NCBI GenBank assembly: GCA_003216895.1
Contig: QCID01000011.1
Location: 1-33,978 of the forward strand
Reading direction: 5' to 3'
Length of the DNA stretch: 33,978 nucleotides
Source: Prochlorococcus sp. AG-402-K04
Lineage (GTDB): Bacteria > Cyanobacteriota > Cyanobacteriia > PCC-6307 > Cyanobiaceae
Shown here piece after piece: positions 24,745-33,801 of this stretch. Both the position numbers and the translations under genes were made by a program. A model generated the notes under the pieces. The model worked only from the letters and a program-made list of their open reading frames with translations, was not told where the DNA came from and made no database searches. Every line of letters starts with the position of its first letter. The stretch's first letter is position 1.

Positions 24745-24775
24745 AATTACACCTCAACTGTTTCTTAAGTATCAA

Positions 24776-24793
24776 ATTAGTTATATAACTAAT
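24776..24793. promoter_or_regulatory. 18-bp perfect palindrome between cobS and tgt
   Basis: ATTAGTTATATAACTAAT is a perfect palindrome in the 76-bp gap between the divergent cobS and tgt starts. It contains TATA-like cores on both strands. It could be the operator of a dimeric regulator or part of a bidirectional promoter. No known factor is assigned. Confidence 0.45.
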
Positions 24794-24820
24794 ATAAAAT
24801 TATGGAATATTTAGGAATAA

Positions 24821-25951
24821 TTGAAAAAGCCCTTCTTTGATTTCCAAATAAAAAGCAAATGCAATTCGACATTAGCTCGAGTCTGTTCTTTTAAAACGCC
24901 AAATGGCATTGTAAATACACCAAGATTTATGCCGGTAGGCACTTTAGGAACTATCAAGGGGGTTTCATCTAAGCAGTTAGAGAAAACAGGAGCAGAAATG
25001 ATTCTTGCGAATACCTTCCATCTTCATCTGCAACCTGGAGAAAAGATTGTTGAAGAGGCAGGGGGACTGCATGAATTTATGAATTGGAAAAAGCCAATAC
25101 TTACTGACTCAGGAGGCTTTCAAGTATTTAGTTTGGCAAAGTTAAATAGAATCGATGATGAGGGCGTTTCTTTTCAAAGTCCAAGAGATGGTAAAAATAT
25201 TTTTTTGACTCCTGAAAAAGCTATCGAGATTCAAATGGCATTAGGCTCCAATGTCGCAATGGCTTTTGATCAATGCCCCCCTTATCCAGCCAGCGAATCA
25301 GACGTTGAGGAGGCTTGTAAAAGGACTCACCATTGGTTAGAGAGGTGCCTACATGCCCATAACAAAGATGATCAAGCAGTTTTTGGGATAGTTCAAGGGG
25401 GTTGCTTTCCTCATTTAAGGGAATTGAGTGCAAAAATCGTCTCAGGATTTGATTTGCCTGGGATTGCTATAGGAGGGGTGAGTGTAGGTGAACCAATAAG
25501 TCAAATTCATAAAATCGTACGAGAAACCTGTCCTCTACTACCTGAAGATCGTCCAAGATATCTTATGGGAATAGGAACATTGCGAGAAATGGCTATAGCC
25601 GTGGCTAATGGAGTAGATCTCTTTGATTGTGTAATCCCTACGCGTTTGGGAAGGCATGGGAGCGCTTTGGTGAATGGTGAAACATGGAATTTAAGAAATT
25701 CACGCTTTAAAGACGATTACAGTCCACTTGATTCATCTTGTCCTTGTGAAGCTTGTACTGGATATACAAGGGCATATATTCATCATTTAATTCGCAATAA
25801 AGAGTTGCTAGGTCTCACACTTTTGAGCTTGCATAATCTCACTCATTTGATCCGTTTTACAGGCGCTATGAGGCAAGCAATCCTGGAAGGTTGTTTTTCA
25901 GAGGATTTCGCTCCGTGGCAGAGTGACTCTAAAGCGCGTCATACGTGGTAG
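24821..25951 (+). CDS. tgt: tRNA-guanine transglycosylase (queuosine)
   Basis: 376 aa. Tgt swaps guanine 34 of Asp, Asn, His and Tyr tRNAs for a queuine precursor. Asp96 in the [12 protein letters not shown] block and the nucleophile Asp in [15 protein letters not shown] are present. The zinc site is [17 protein letters not shown] near residue 308. FGIVQGG and GGVSVGEP, the base-recognition loops, are intact. The start is TTG at 24821, directly after an in-frame TAA, with AGGA four to five bases upstream, so no longer form is possible. psbK follows 34 bp later on the same strand, so the two may share a transcript. Confidence 0.96.
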   Translation: MKKPFFDFQIKSKCNSTLARVCSFKTPNGIVNTPRFMPVGTLGTIKGVSSKQLEKTGAEMILANTFHLHLQPGEKIVEEAGGLHEFMNWKKPILTDSGGFQVFSLAKLNRIDDEGVSFQSPRDGKNIFLTPEKAIEIQMALGSNVAMAFDQCPPYPASESDVEEACKRTHHWLERCLHAHNKDDQAVFGIVQGGCFPHLRELSAKIVSGFDLPGIAIGGVSVGEPISQIHKIVRETCPLLPEDRPRYLMGIGTLREMAIAVANGVDLFDCVIPTRLGRHGSALVNGETWNLRNSRFKDDYSPLDSSCPCEACTGYTRAYIHHLIRNKELLGLTLLSLHNLTHLIRFTGAMRQAILEGCFSEDFAPWQSDSKARHTW

Positions 25952-25985
25952 CGTGCGTGCTTAATACGTCCATTATTTCTTAGGG

Positions 25986-26129
25986 ATGGCACTGATTAAT
26001 CTCGACTTACTTGCTGAACTTCCGGTTGCTTACCAGGCTTTTGCACCAACAGTGGATGTACTTCCGCTTATACCTCTTTTCTTCTTTCTGCTTGTTTTCG
26101 TTTGGCAAGCGGCAGTTGGTTTTCGTTAA
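25986..26129 (+). CDS. psbK: Photosystem II protein PsbK
   Basis: 47 aa, a single-pass PSII core subunit near CP43. The N-terminal ten residues are a propeptide in other species, and the mature part reads [19 protein letters not shown] followed by the helix [17 protein letters not shown], the unmistakable PsbK ending. ATG at 25986. It lies 34 bp after tgt and is followed by a strong intrinsic terminator. Confidence 0.97.
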   Translation: MALINLDLLAELPVAYQAFAPTVDVLPLIPLFFFLLVFVWQAAVGFR

Positions 26130-26193
26130 AAGCGAAGTTTTTCTTCTGAATTTTTTACAAATTAAGTAATCAATTAGAAGTTCTTAACAAAAT

Positions 26194-26235
26194 AAAACTT
26201 TTGCCCGAATTAAAAAATCGGGCAAAAGTTTTTTT
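26194..26235. terminator. Bidirectional intrinsic terminator between psbK and the dehydrogenase gene
   Basis: A perfect 15-bp stem (AAAACTTTTGCCCGA, 26194-26208, with its complement at 26218-26232) around a 9-nt loop, with T runs on both strands. It sits between two convergent genes and can end transcripts from both sides. Confidence 0.93.
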
Positions 26236-26256
26236 AGAGATTTGATAGGTACTATT

Positions 26257-27279
26257 TTAAATTCCTTTTTTGAGCAAAATGTCTTCGCTTGGCACTGATA
26301 CAGCTTTCTCAATTAAATCTGCAAGGTGAAGAGCTCTAGATGCTTGAAGCCCTCCAACAGCAGGTTTCTCCTTACCTCTAACGCATTGAAGGAAATGCTC
26401 TAGCTCTGCATAGAGCGGCTCAATTGATGTTGTACTTACTTCTTCAATAAAACCATCGTTCCTATAGAGTAGCTCTCCATGATCAGCTGAATACCATTCA
26501 TGAGCTTTTCTATGGATGTGAATATTGTGATTTAGGAAATCTGTTTCTATAAGACTCTGTTTGCAATGAGCGCTCAAGCTTCTAATTTTTCTGTGACTCA
26601 TTTTGCTTGCAGTAAGACTTGCTACCACCCCGTTTTGAAAACCAAGTGTTGCATTAACGTAATCCATTGGTCCATCTCCACTGCATCCTCCAACTGCAGC
26701 AAGCCTTATCACCTTTGAATTTGCAAGCTCAATAACTAAATCAATATCGTGAATCATTAAGTCTAATACCACTGAAACATCATTAGCTCTTTCGGGATGA
26801 GGGCTATGCCTTCTGGCTTCAAGAACTACAACTTCTTCATTAGCAACTACTTTTGTTAATTCTCTGAAAGCGGGATTAAATCTTTCTATATGACCAACTT
26901 GTAATAATTTTTTCGCATTGTTCGAAGCATTAATTAAAGATGAGGCTTCTTCTTTATTTGCGGCTATAGGTTTTTCAATTAACACATGTTTTCCGGAGTT
27001 TAGACATTCTAGGCCAACTTCTTGGTGAAATAATGTAGGCACAGCGATACATACAGCTTCTACTTGATGTAATAAATCCTTGTAATTTTTATACCAATTA
27101 CAATTAAATTGCTCCATCGCTAATTTTCCTCGTTCTTCGTTTAAATCTGCAACTCCAACAAGCTCAGCATCTTTTAGAAGACTGAGTACTCTCGCGTGGT
27201 GCCAACCCATATTCCCAATTCCTATCACACCAACTTTTACGGGAATAATATTTTCGTTAATTTTAGAGATGGGTTTCAT
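26257..27279 (-). CDS. Gfo/Idh/MocA family oxidoreductase
   Basis: 340 aa. The NAD(P)-binding Rossmann fold starts at residue 14: VKVGVIGIGNMGWHHARVL (GxGxxG). The family lysine block is HVLIEKPIA. HIERFNPAFREL and the RRHSPHPERANDVSVVLDLMIHDIDLV segment include the His and Asp usual at the sugar site. Such enzymes oxidise or reduce sugar-like substrates, often nucleotide sugars for envelope glycans; HIERFNPA and MIHDIDLV resemble UDP-N-acetylglucosamine 3-dehydrogenase-like members, but the substrate is not proven. It is 34 bp downstream of the CNNM/CBS gene on the same strand and converges on psbK across a bidirectional terminator. Confidence 0.87.
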   Translation of the reverse strand: MKPISKINENIIPVKVGVIGIGNMGWHHARVLSLLKDAELVGVADLNEERGKLAMEQFNCNWYKNYKDLLHQVEAVCIAVPTLFHQEVGLECLNSGKHVLIEKPIAANKEEASSLINASNNAKKLLQVGHIERFNPAFRELTKVVANEEVVVLEARRHSPHPERANDVSVVLDLMIHDIDLVIELANSKVIRLAAVGGCSGDGPMDYVNATLGFQNGVVASLTASKMSHRKIRSLSAHCKQSLIETDFLNHNIHIHRKAHEWYSADHGELLYRNDGFIEEVSTTSIEPLYAELEHFLQCVRGKEKPAVGGLQASRALHLADLIEKAVSVPSEDILLKKGI

Positions 27280-27313
27280 ATTTTTATTATTTATAAATCG
27301 ACTTTTTTATAAA

Positions 27314-28582
27314 TTACTTAGGAAGGGTTATTTTTACTTTATTAATTCTTGGACCTTTCATAGAAATGATTTCAAATACAATTTCATTATGAACCAACGT
27401 TTCTCTTGTTTTAGGGATTTCTTGTAATTTTTCTAAAACAAATCCAGCAAGAGTGTAATGATCGTCAGCTTCAGGTAAATCTAGTTTAAGTTCTCTATTT
27501 AGTTCTATTACTTCTATATCCCCAGAAGTAATCCATGTTTTTTTTAAGTCATCAATAGGTCTAAGCTCAGACTCTTTATTGTCAAATTGAATCTCATCGC
27601 CAACAATTTCACCTGTTAAGTCTGCTGATGTTATTAATCCTTCAGTTCCTCCATACTCATCAACAACTAAAAGTAGTGGGTTCCCATTTTTTATAAGGGG
27701 TAATAATTCGGCCAAAGTAGAAGTTTCCAAAACACGAACAACTGGATCTATATAAGGCTCTAAAGATGTGTTGGCTTGCATTTTGCCTTTGGCTATTGGA
27801 TAAGCAAGTTGCCTTAAATCCAAAACCCCAAGAACATTATCAAGAGAATCATCAATTACTAAGTATCTTGCATGGCGAGTTTTGTGGACTTCTTCCATCA
27901 TTTGTGCGAAGGAAACCTCTCTTGGAAGGGTAACCATCCCTGACCTTGGAACCATTACTTCTCTGACTTGTGTATCTCTTAGTGCAAAAACACCTTCAAG
28001 TATGTTTCTTTCATCAGGTTTTAATCCTGTTACTCCACCAGTTTCAATTAATTTTTCTAATTCTCCTGCGGAGAATGCAGCTGTTGTAAGACTTTCTGAT
28101 TGATTATTGAGTCCAAATGATCTAAGAATTAATAAAGCAAGTCCTTCTAGCAAAGAAAGGAATGGTGACATCCATTTTATTGCTGCTTCAATAAGAGGTG
28201 ATAATTTTAGGGCAGAAGTTTCTGGTTGATTAAGAACAAGTGATTTTGGGAGAAGACCAGATATCAGAGTTGCTAAAAGTACAACAGTAATAAAAAGTAC
28301 TAGATCTAAAAAATAGTTAATTGAACTATTATTTCCCCACCATTTAATTGCTAAATTTTTGCAGATCCAACCAATTGAAATTAATGAAATAGTTATTCCT
28401 AACTCTGCTATTAAAAGAGTTCTTCTAAGCCTTTTCTGCAGACGAATTATAGAATTGGACCCAGGTAGGCCATCCTCAACCAACCTTTGAACCTTAGTTG
28501 AACGAAGTCGCAAAATTGCAAATTGCCCTGCATTGAAAAATGCTGGTATTACAAGCAATATACAAAGAAGTAATAAACTCAT
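27314..28582 (-). CDS. CNNM-type transporter protein with CBS pair (HlyC/CorC family)
   Basis: 422 aa. The N-terminal DUF21/CNNM domain has several membrane helices (LLLLCILLVIPAFFNAGQFAILRLR, IAELGITISLISIGWIC, and later ones). Two CBS domains follow (VMVPRSGMVTLPREVSFAQM; VLDLRQLAYPIA) and the second ends with DEYGGTEGLITSADLTGEIVGDE, a hallmark of the family. The C-terminal part is the CorC/HlyC domain (ITSGDIEVIELNRELKLDLPEADDHYTLAGFVL). Homologues move or regulate Mg2+ and related ions. Older 'hemolysin' labels are misleading. tRNA-Met lies 15 bp upstream on the same strand. Confidence 0.92.
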   Translation of the reverse strand: MSLLLLCILLVIPAFFNAGQFAILRLRSTKVQRLVEDGLPGSNSIIRLQKRLRRTLLIAELGITISLISIGWICKNLAIKWWGNNSSINYFLDLVLFITVVLLATLISGLLPKSLVLNQPETSALKLSPLIEAAIKWMSPFLSLLEGLALLILRSFGLNNQSESLTTAAFSAGELEKLIETGGVTGLKPDERNILEGVFALRDTQVREVMVPRSGMVTLPREVSFAQMMEEVHKTRHARYLVIDDSLDNVLGVLDLRQLAYPIAKGKMQANTSLEPYIDPVVRVLETSTLAELLPLIKNGNPLLLVVDEYGGTEGLITSADLTGEIVGDEIQFDNKESELRPIDDLKKTWITSGDIEVIELNRELKLDLPEADDHYTLAGFVLEKLQEIPKTRETLVHNEIVFEIISMKGPRINKVKITLPK

Positions 28583-28596
28583 TAATGATTTTTCTA

Positions 28597-28669
28597 TGGG
28601 GGTGGCGAGGATCGAACTCGCCTAAGGCGAATTATGAGTTCGCTGCATTCACCAGATTGCTACACCCCC
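28597..28669 (-). tRNA. tRNA-Met (anticodon CAT), elongator type
   Basis: A complete 73-nt cloverleaf on the minus strand. The acceptor GGGGGTG (28669-28663) pairs with CACCCCC (28604-28598); discriminator A at 28597. The anticodon stem GCGAA/TTCGC holds loop CTCATAA, anticodon CAT. G1-C72 pairing and the absence of three G-C pairs in the anticodon stem exclude initiator tRNA. A lysidine-modified tRNA-Ile(CAT) has the same anticodon and loop and cannot be excluded by eye. The D arm has only a three-pair stem. CCA is not encoded. Confidence 0.93.
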
Positions 28670-28778
28670 AAAAAAGCAGAACTAAAACTTTTTTTGATAA
28701 TAGTTAATTAGTTTGCCTAAAGTAAATATATATCTAATCCCACCAAGATGTTTAATAATTAAACTTGCATATAAAGAT

Positions 28779-29357
28779 ATGAACCCATTGAATTCTTCTT
28801 CAGATGGAATAAAAGACAATCTTTTAAATTTATTAGCTCAAAAGGCTTATAGGTTTGGTGATTTTTCTTTAGCTTCCGGGAAAAAAAGTTCTCATTATGT
28901 CAATTGCAAGCCAGTTTCTCTCTCAGGTCCAGGCCTCTTGTCGATAAGCTCCCTATTCCTGAAAGAAATAAATGAAAGTGATAGCGGCGTAGCTGGTTTG
29001 ACTTTGGGCGCTGACCCTCTTGTTAGTGGCGTTGTATTGTTGGCAGCTCAATCAGATATTGATTTGAGCGGTTTAATAGTAAGGAAAGAAGCTAAAGGTC
29101 ATGGAACTGGAGCATGGTTAGAAGGGCCTTTGCCACCAAAGGGTTCTGTGATTACTGTCCTAGAAGATGTTGTGACTACGGGTGGTTCTTCTTTAAAAGC
29201 TGTTGAACAACTTAGAAATCAAGGGTATTTAGTTAACCAAGTACTTGCAATAGTCGATAGAGAAGAAGGCGGATTAGATGCTATGTCTAAAGCTGATTTA
29301 GATTTGAATAGTCTTTTCGTTTTAAAAGAGATTGTTGAAAGAGCTAAAAGCTTGTAA
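28779..29357 (+). CDS. pyrE: Orotate phosphoribosyltransferase
   Basis: 192 aa from ATG at 28779. PyrE makes OMP from orotate and PRPP. The N-terminal block [22 protein letters not shown] and the PRPP loop [17 protein letters not shown] are diagnostic, with the KEAKGHGTG flexible loop between. A TTG at 28713 would add 22 residues rich in hydrophobics before [15 protein letters not shown]; family members start near the second Met, so I use the ATG. It is divergent from tRNA-Met and overlaps ygfZ by one base (TAATG), which means coupled translation. Confidence 0.94.
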   Translation: MNPLNSSSDGIKDNLLNLLAQKAYRFGDFSLASGKKSSHYVNCKPVSLSGPGLLSISSLFLKEINESDSGVAGLTLGADPLVSGVVLLAAQSDIDLSGLIVRKEAKGHGTGAWLEGPLPPKGSVITVLEDVVTTGGSSLKAVEQLRNQGYLVNQVLAIVDREEGGLDAMSKADLDLNSLFVLKEIVERAKSL

Positions 29358-30205
29358 TGACAAAAACAAAATCATTGATTTGGGATGAAACATTCCCTTC
29401 ATTGCTTCTAAAAGGGGAGGGTACTGCTGCTTTTTTACATGGTCAAACGACTGCAGATATTTTTTCTCGGAAACAACTAGAAGAAGTCTTCTTGAGCTGT
29501 TGGTTATCAACTAAAGGAAGCTTGAAAGCTTTATTGGAAATTCGACTTTCAAATAATATGGCTGAAATAATTATAATCGGTGGTGAAATTAATTCTATAA
29601 TTGATGGATTTGAATCAGTAATATTTCCAGCCGATAAAGTAAAGTTAGAAGTTCTACAACCAATAAGAAGAATACAAAAAATAAATAACTATCAATCATG
29701 GAAGGAGAATAATCCTATTTGGATAGGTAATACTAATTTAATTGAAAATGAAATTAATGAGTGTAGTAAAGTAACAAAAGAAGAGCTGGAAATATGGAAA
29801 CTTAGACAAGGAATTCCTGTCTTCGATAGAGAGATTAATGGGGAAACAAATCCTTATGAATTGGGTTTAGGAGATCTTATAAAGCTTGATAAAGGTTGTT
29901 ATTTGGGTCAAGAAGCAATCTCAAGATTTTGTAGATCTAAATCTTTAAAATATCAACTTCGTTATTGGGAAGCATTTGGGGAGACTGATGATTTTGATAT
30001 TGGTAAAAAACTTTTGAATACAATTCAAGATAGCGAATTAAAAAGAAAGGTAGGAGTTATTACTTCTTCAATTAAAATTAACGATAATTTTGTTTGTGGA
30101 CTTGCATTGATCAAAAATAATTTTATTAATCAGGTCATTTGTTTTTCTGAAAAAGACGAGTCTATAACTATAAAAAAGCCAATCTCGTTTGTTCAGACTT
30201 TTTAA
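29357..30205 (+). CDS. ygfZ: YgfZ/GcvT-like folate-binding protein
   Basis: 282 aa. YgfZ proteins bind folate and support assembly or repair of certain iron-sulfur enzymes. The signature K-G-C-Y-x-G-Q-E is at 179-186 (KGCYLGQEAISR) with the Cys intact. The N-terminal FLHGQTTADI block and KLRQGIPVFDREI are family features. ATG shares one base with the pyrE stop, so the two are translationally coupled. It ends 16 bp before the convergent RecB-like gene. The C-terminal barrel is weakly conserved. Confidence 0.9.
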   Translation: MTKTKSLIWDETFPSLLLKGEGTAAFLHGQTTADIFSRKQLEEVFLSCWLSTKGSLKALLEIRLSNNMAEIIIIGGEINSIIDGFESVIFPADKVKLEVLQPIRRIQKINNYQSWKENNPIWIGNTNLIENEINECSKVTKEELEIWKLRQGIPVFDREINGETNPYELGLGDLIKLDKGCYLGQEAISRFCRSKSLKYQLRYWEAFGETDDFDIGKKLLNTIQDSELKRKVGVITSSIKINDNFVCGLALIKNNFINQVICFSEKDESITIKKPISFVQTF

Positions 30206-30221
30206 TCTAGTACGATATGTT

Positions 30222-31676
30222 TCACTCTTGATCTATTAACCACTTTGCGATCATTAAGGTAGCAATACAATCATCGCGATTATATTTAAAGATTGAATTT
30301 AAATTTTTAGAGTAAATGTTATTTAATCTACGCGATTCCTTCCATTGCCTCCACCATAAAAGAGCTCTAGCTCCATCCGTATTGGATTGCTCCCATTCGA
30401 ATCCTATGAATTCTGCGATTGATTTAAGTCCATAATTTCTTACAGGAAGGCACCAGCATTCTCTAATTAAGAGATGTATATCAATAAACCTTTTTTTTAT
30501 CGCATCAATTTCATGAGAACTAGCCCCTTGCCTTAATCCTAGTTTTATTAAAGATATTGGCTCTGTTTCACCGTAATGGAGAATTGGTAGGCCTTTATGT
30601 TGATTCAACTTTCTCTTGATTCTTTTCCATAGGAAATTTTCTGTATGCTTTTCAAGATTAAGTAATGGTGAATATTTGATTTTATTTAAATTTTTCTCTT
30701 TATATATATTGTTTGGTAATCGAATAAAACCGTGTAAAAAATCATGTTTAATATCTGGATCAGATTCAATATCGTAAATCAATAAACCCTTTGCTTTTTT
30801 TAGGTTATTTAGTTCTTTCTTTGGATTTAGATTGATTGCTTTATTTGTTGATTGCGATTGCGATTGTAAAATAAGTTGGCTGGAAATATTTCCATGCTGT
30901 GTACCAAACTTATCAAGCTTTTCCTTCAATTTGTAATGTTTTATTTGTGCTAATTCCTCTATATTATTTATACCAATCTTGTTTAATAAAAGTACTCTTT
31001 TCGCTCCTATACCACTGACTTCGCTAAGATATCCTTCTTTAATTGCAATAGCATCACAATCTTTTCTCCAGGAACATATTGTGCATTTTTTCCGATTAGA
31101 AGTTATTGGAGGAGGAGTTTTGGATTCAATATCTTTTTCTAGATTTAATAATGATTCTAGTAATTCTGTGTTCATATTATTGGTTAATCTTATCTTCTCG
31201 ACTTTTATGATTTCATTTTCTTTGTGTAGTATTAAACCTTTTTGGGCTTGATATTTTTGTAAGTTATTTATCAATAAACCTGTCATTGAAAGTATTAATC
31301 TGTGCTCTCTTGTGACTTTTTTACCTTGCCTGGCTAAAACAGGTTGGTATGAAAAATTACCCCAAATACTCTTTCCTGATGTTTTTTTTACTATCGGTAA
31401 GTTTCCTTTGATAATTCTATTGTTTATTAAAGGAAATTTAAGTCTTATTCCATAAACGATGTTTTTACCTTCTTCACAAGCTTTAATCCCTATCCCATAA
31501 CTTTTTTGTGAGAGATTATGAAAGCAGTCGATTTGATGATTTAATTGAAGTGTGCTATGAGCCGTCCACAATTTTTTTTGTTTATCACCATAAATTTCGA
31601 GCCACGCTTTTCTTCTGCATCGAATCCAACTCCTTAAAAGGTGATCATTAATTGGTTTTGTTTTATTGCATTTCAT
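30222..31676 (-). CDS. TM0106-type RecB-like protein with C-terminal RNase H-like domain
   Basis: 484 aa. Four Cys in the AddB/Cas4 pattern (Cys20; Cys198, Cys201, Cys207 in KKCTICSWRKDC) predict a [4Fe-4S] cluster clamping a RecB-type nuclease domain. A helix-hairpin-helix-like segment follows (LSEVSGIGAKRVLLLNKIGI). The C-terminal 190 residues are RNase H-like, with Asp302 and Glu304 in IYDIESDPD, a central HYGETEPI block and Asp468/Asp469 in YNRDDCIATL, so a DEDD-type exonuclease site looks complete. By contrast I cannot find a convincing PD-(D/E)XK triad in residues 70-130 (GNLPIV and YQPVLARQGKK where D and ExK are expected). A role in DNA repair is plausible; substrate unknown. A microrepeat codes QSQSQS at 271-276. 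Confidence 0.82.
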   Translation of the reverse strand: MKCNKTKPINDHLLRSWIRCRRKAWLEIYGDKQKKLWTAHSTLQLNHQIDCFHNLSQKSYGIGIKACEEGKNIVYGIRLKFPLINNRIIKGNLPIVKKTSGKSIWGNFSYQPVLARQGKKVTREHRLILSMTGLLINNLQKYQAQKGLILHKENEIIKVEKIRLTNNMNTELLESLLNLEKDIESKTPPPITSNRKKCTICSWRKDCDAIAIKEGYLSEVSGIGAKRVLLLNKIGINNIEELAQIKHYKLKEKLDKFGTQHGNISSQLILQSQSQSTNKAINLNPKKELNNLKKAKGLLIYDIESDPDIKHDFLHGFIRLPNNIYKEKNLNKIKYSPLLNLEKHTENFLWKRIKRKLNQHKGLPILHYGETEPISLIKLGLRQGASSHEIDAIKKRFIDIHLLIRECWCLPVRNYGLKSIAEFIGFEWEQSNTDGARALLWWRQWKESRRLNNIYSKNLNSIFKYNRDDCIATLMIAKWLIDQE

Positions 31677-31728
31677 ACTTAGAGATTAATCTGAATTTCT
31701 TTAAGAACAAAGTTTCTCCAACATAAAG

Positions 31729-33189
31729 ATGGAAAAGAAAAAGTTGAATCTCACTAAAGAGGAAATTTCTTTCGGAACAGATGGATGGAGAGGGATATTA
31801 GGTGTTGATTTCACTTTGGAAAGATTACTCAAAGTTGCAGCAGCAGCAGCTCAAGAGCTTGCTTATGTGAAGGAGAAAAAAAATAATAAAATAATCATTG
31901 GTTATGACCGACGTTTTCTCGCAGAGGAGATGGCTGAGGCGGTTGCATCTGCAGTTAGAGGAGTAAATTTAGTACCTTTGTTGTCTTCTTCTGCGCTGCC
32001 AACTCCCTCTTGTAGCTGGGGAATAGTTGAAGAAAATGCACTAGGTGCACTGGTTATTACAGCAAGTCATAACCCATGCGAATGGTTGGGTTTAAAAATA
32101 AAAGGTCCTTTCGGAGGCTCAGTTGATAGTTTATTTACCGATTCCGTTCAAAAAAGATTAGTTGCTGGAGGAATATCAATTCCAATCGAAGATGCAACCG
32201 AGAGAGTTGATTTTCGAAAACAACATCTATTAGGGATTAGTCAGAAATTTGACATACCTTTGATTTCTAATGGCTTGAGAAAATTAGGTGTGAAAATATT
32301 TGTTGATCCAATGCATGGATCTGCTGCGGGCTGCATTTCTGAATTATTTGGCTCTAATGGTGATGAGCTTATTTATGAATTAAGAACAAAAAGAGATCCT
32401 TGCTTTGGTGGGAACCCACCAGAACCTATGAAGGCTTACCTATCGCAATTAATAGAAGAAGTTAAGGATTCGTTCAAAGAAGGTAAGTTGTCCATGGGCA
32501 TAGTTTTTGATGGAGATGGAGATCGAATTGCGGCAATAGATGAAAAAGGTAGATATTGCAATACACAGTTGCTAATGCCTGTTCTGATAGATCATTTGGC
32601 AAGATTCAAAAAAATGGCAGGTTGTGTTGTGAAAACTGTAAGTGGTTCCGATTTAATGAGATTGGTTGCGGAAGATTTAGGGAGAGAAGTTCTCGAAAAG
32701 CCAGTTGGGTTTAAATATATTGCTGAAGAAATGCTTTCAAGAGAAGTTCTCATTGGAGGAGAGGAGTCAGGGGGAGTTGGATTTGGACATCATTTGCCAG
32801 AACGTGATGCTTTATTTACCGCTTTGCTTTTGATGGAATCAATAGTTGCTGAAAGGAAATGTTTGGGAGAGAAAATAGATTCTCTTCATGCTCGTTTTGG
32901 CGAGAGTCATTTTGAACGTATTGATTTAACTCTCAAAGATATGGAGATGAGAAGAAACTTGGAAAATTTTTTGAAACAGAAAACACCATCTTCAATAGGC
33001 CATAAATCAGTTTTAGAGGTTATTTCAACTGATGGAATAAAACTTGTACTTGATAAAAGTCATTGGCTTATGTTCCGCTTCTCTGGAACAGAGCCTCTTT
33101 TAAGAATTTATTGTGAAGCTCCATCCAGTGCAGAAGTTACTTCAACTTTGTATTATGCAAAGCAACTTATTGATAATGGTTTTGGATAA
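31729..33189 (+). CDS. Phosphoglucomutase/phosphomannomutase (alpha-D-phosphohexomutase)
   Basis: 486 aa, four-domain enzyme. SFGTDGWRGI opens the protein. The phosphoserine loop is TASHNP at 111-116 (Ser113). The metal loop is DGDGDR, the sugar loop GGEESGGVG and the phosphate loop RFSGTEPLLRIY near the C-terminus, so all active-site loops are intact. It interconverts hexose 1- and 6-phosphates for glycogen, sucrose or nucleotide-sugar synthesis; glucose versus mannose preference is not readable by eye, although GGEESGG favours a glucose-capable enzyme. A GCA run codes AAAAA at residues 37-41. It overlaps rdgB by 14 bp. Confidence 0.92.
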   Translation: MEKKKLNLTKEEISFGTDGWRGILGVDFTLERLLKVAAAAAQELAYVKEKKNNKIIIGYDRRFLAEEMAEAVASAVRGVNLVPLLSSSALPTPSCSWGIVEENALGALVITASHNPCEWLGLKIKGPFGGSVDSLFTDSVQKRLVAGGISIPIEDATERVDFRKQHLLGISQKFDIPLISNGLRKLGVKIFVDPMHGSAAGCISELFGSNGDELIYELRTKRDPCFGGNPPEPMKAYLSQLIEEVKDSFKEGKLSMGIVFDGDGDRIAAIDEKGRYCNTQLLMPVLIDHLARFKKMAGCVVKTVSGSDLMRLVAEDLGREVLEKPVGFKYIAEEMLSREVLIGGEESGGVGFGHHLPERDALFTALLLMESIVAERKCLGEKIDSLHARFGESHFERIDLTLKDMEMRRNLENFLKQKTPSSIGHKSVLEVISTDGIKLVLDKSHWLMFRFSGTEPLLRIYCEAPSSAEVTSTLYYAKQLIDNGFG

Positions 33190-33772
33190 TCTCCCTCTAG
33201 TAATTGCTAGTGGCAATCAAGGTAAAATTGGAGAATTTAAAAAACTTTTGGAAGATTTTCCATTTGATTTGTTGACTCAACCTGTTGGATTTGAGATTGA
33301 GGAAACAGGAAATACATTTATGGAAAATGCAAGAATCAAGGCCATTGCTGTCAGTCAAGAAACAGGTGATTTGTCTCTTGCTGACGACTCTGGGTTAAGT
33401 GTTGAGGCTCTTGGAGGGGCACCAGGTATTTATTCTTCTAGGTATGCAAATTCAGATAAGGAAAGGATTGATAAACTATTAACAGAGCTAAAACCTTTTC
33501 CAAATAGAAAAGCTAAATTTGAATGTGCATTATGTATAGCTACTGGGGCAAAAGTGTTGATAGAAGTGTCAGGTTTTTGCGAAGGTCTAATAACTTTTTC
33601 CCCGAAAGGGAAAAATGGGTTTGGTTATGATCCGATTTTTGAAGTATCTGGATTAGGTCAGACTTATGCGGAAATGGATCACGAAAAAAAGAAGCATATT
33701 GGTCACAGGGGGAATGCATTCAACTTGCTCATACCAGAATTAAAAAAACTATTGGTTTCAATGAAAAAGTAG
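33176..33772 (+). CDS. rdgB: RdgB/HAM1 dITP/XTP pyrophosphatase
   Basis: 198 aa from ATG at 33176. It hydrolyses ITP, dITP and XTP so that deaminated purines do not enter nucleic acids. The N-terminus has LVIASGNQGKIGEFKKLL. LADDSGLSVEALGGAPGIYSSRYA holds the metal-binding acidic residues, and FGYDPIFEV plus HRGNAF complete the pocket. A start at 33113 would overlap the mutase by 77 bp and add an unrelated 21-residue segment, so the ATG 14 bp inside the mutase end is preferred; a TTG at 33182 is also possible. It converges on the carotenoid oxygenase with 29 bp between stops. Confidence 0.94.
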   Translation: MVLDNLPLVIASGNQGKIGEFKKLLEDFPFDLLTQPVGFEIEETGNTFMENARIKAIAVSQETGDLSLADDSGLSVEALGGAPGIYSSRYANSDKERIDKLLTELKPFPNRKAKFECALCIATGAKVLIEVSGFCEGLITFSPKGKNGFGYDPIFEVSGLGQTYAEMDHEKKKHIGHRGNAFNLLIPELKKLLVSMKK

Positions 33773-33801
33773 TTTTTGTTTCCTTGCAAAACTTTTAGTT
33801 T

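Noticed and set aside
24745-24820. Cobalamin riboswitch upstream of cobS
   Set aside because: The gap to tgt is only 76 bp and shows no B12-box sequence; the palindrome there is too short for a riboswitch.
30843-30870. GATTGC microrepeat in the RecB-like gene
   Set aside because: It codes a short QSQSQS linker between domains; common slippage tract, not a functional repeat array.
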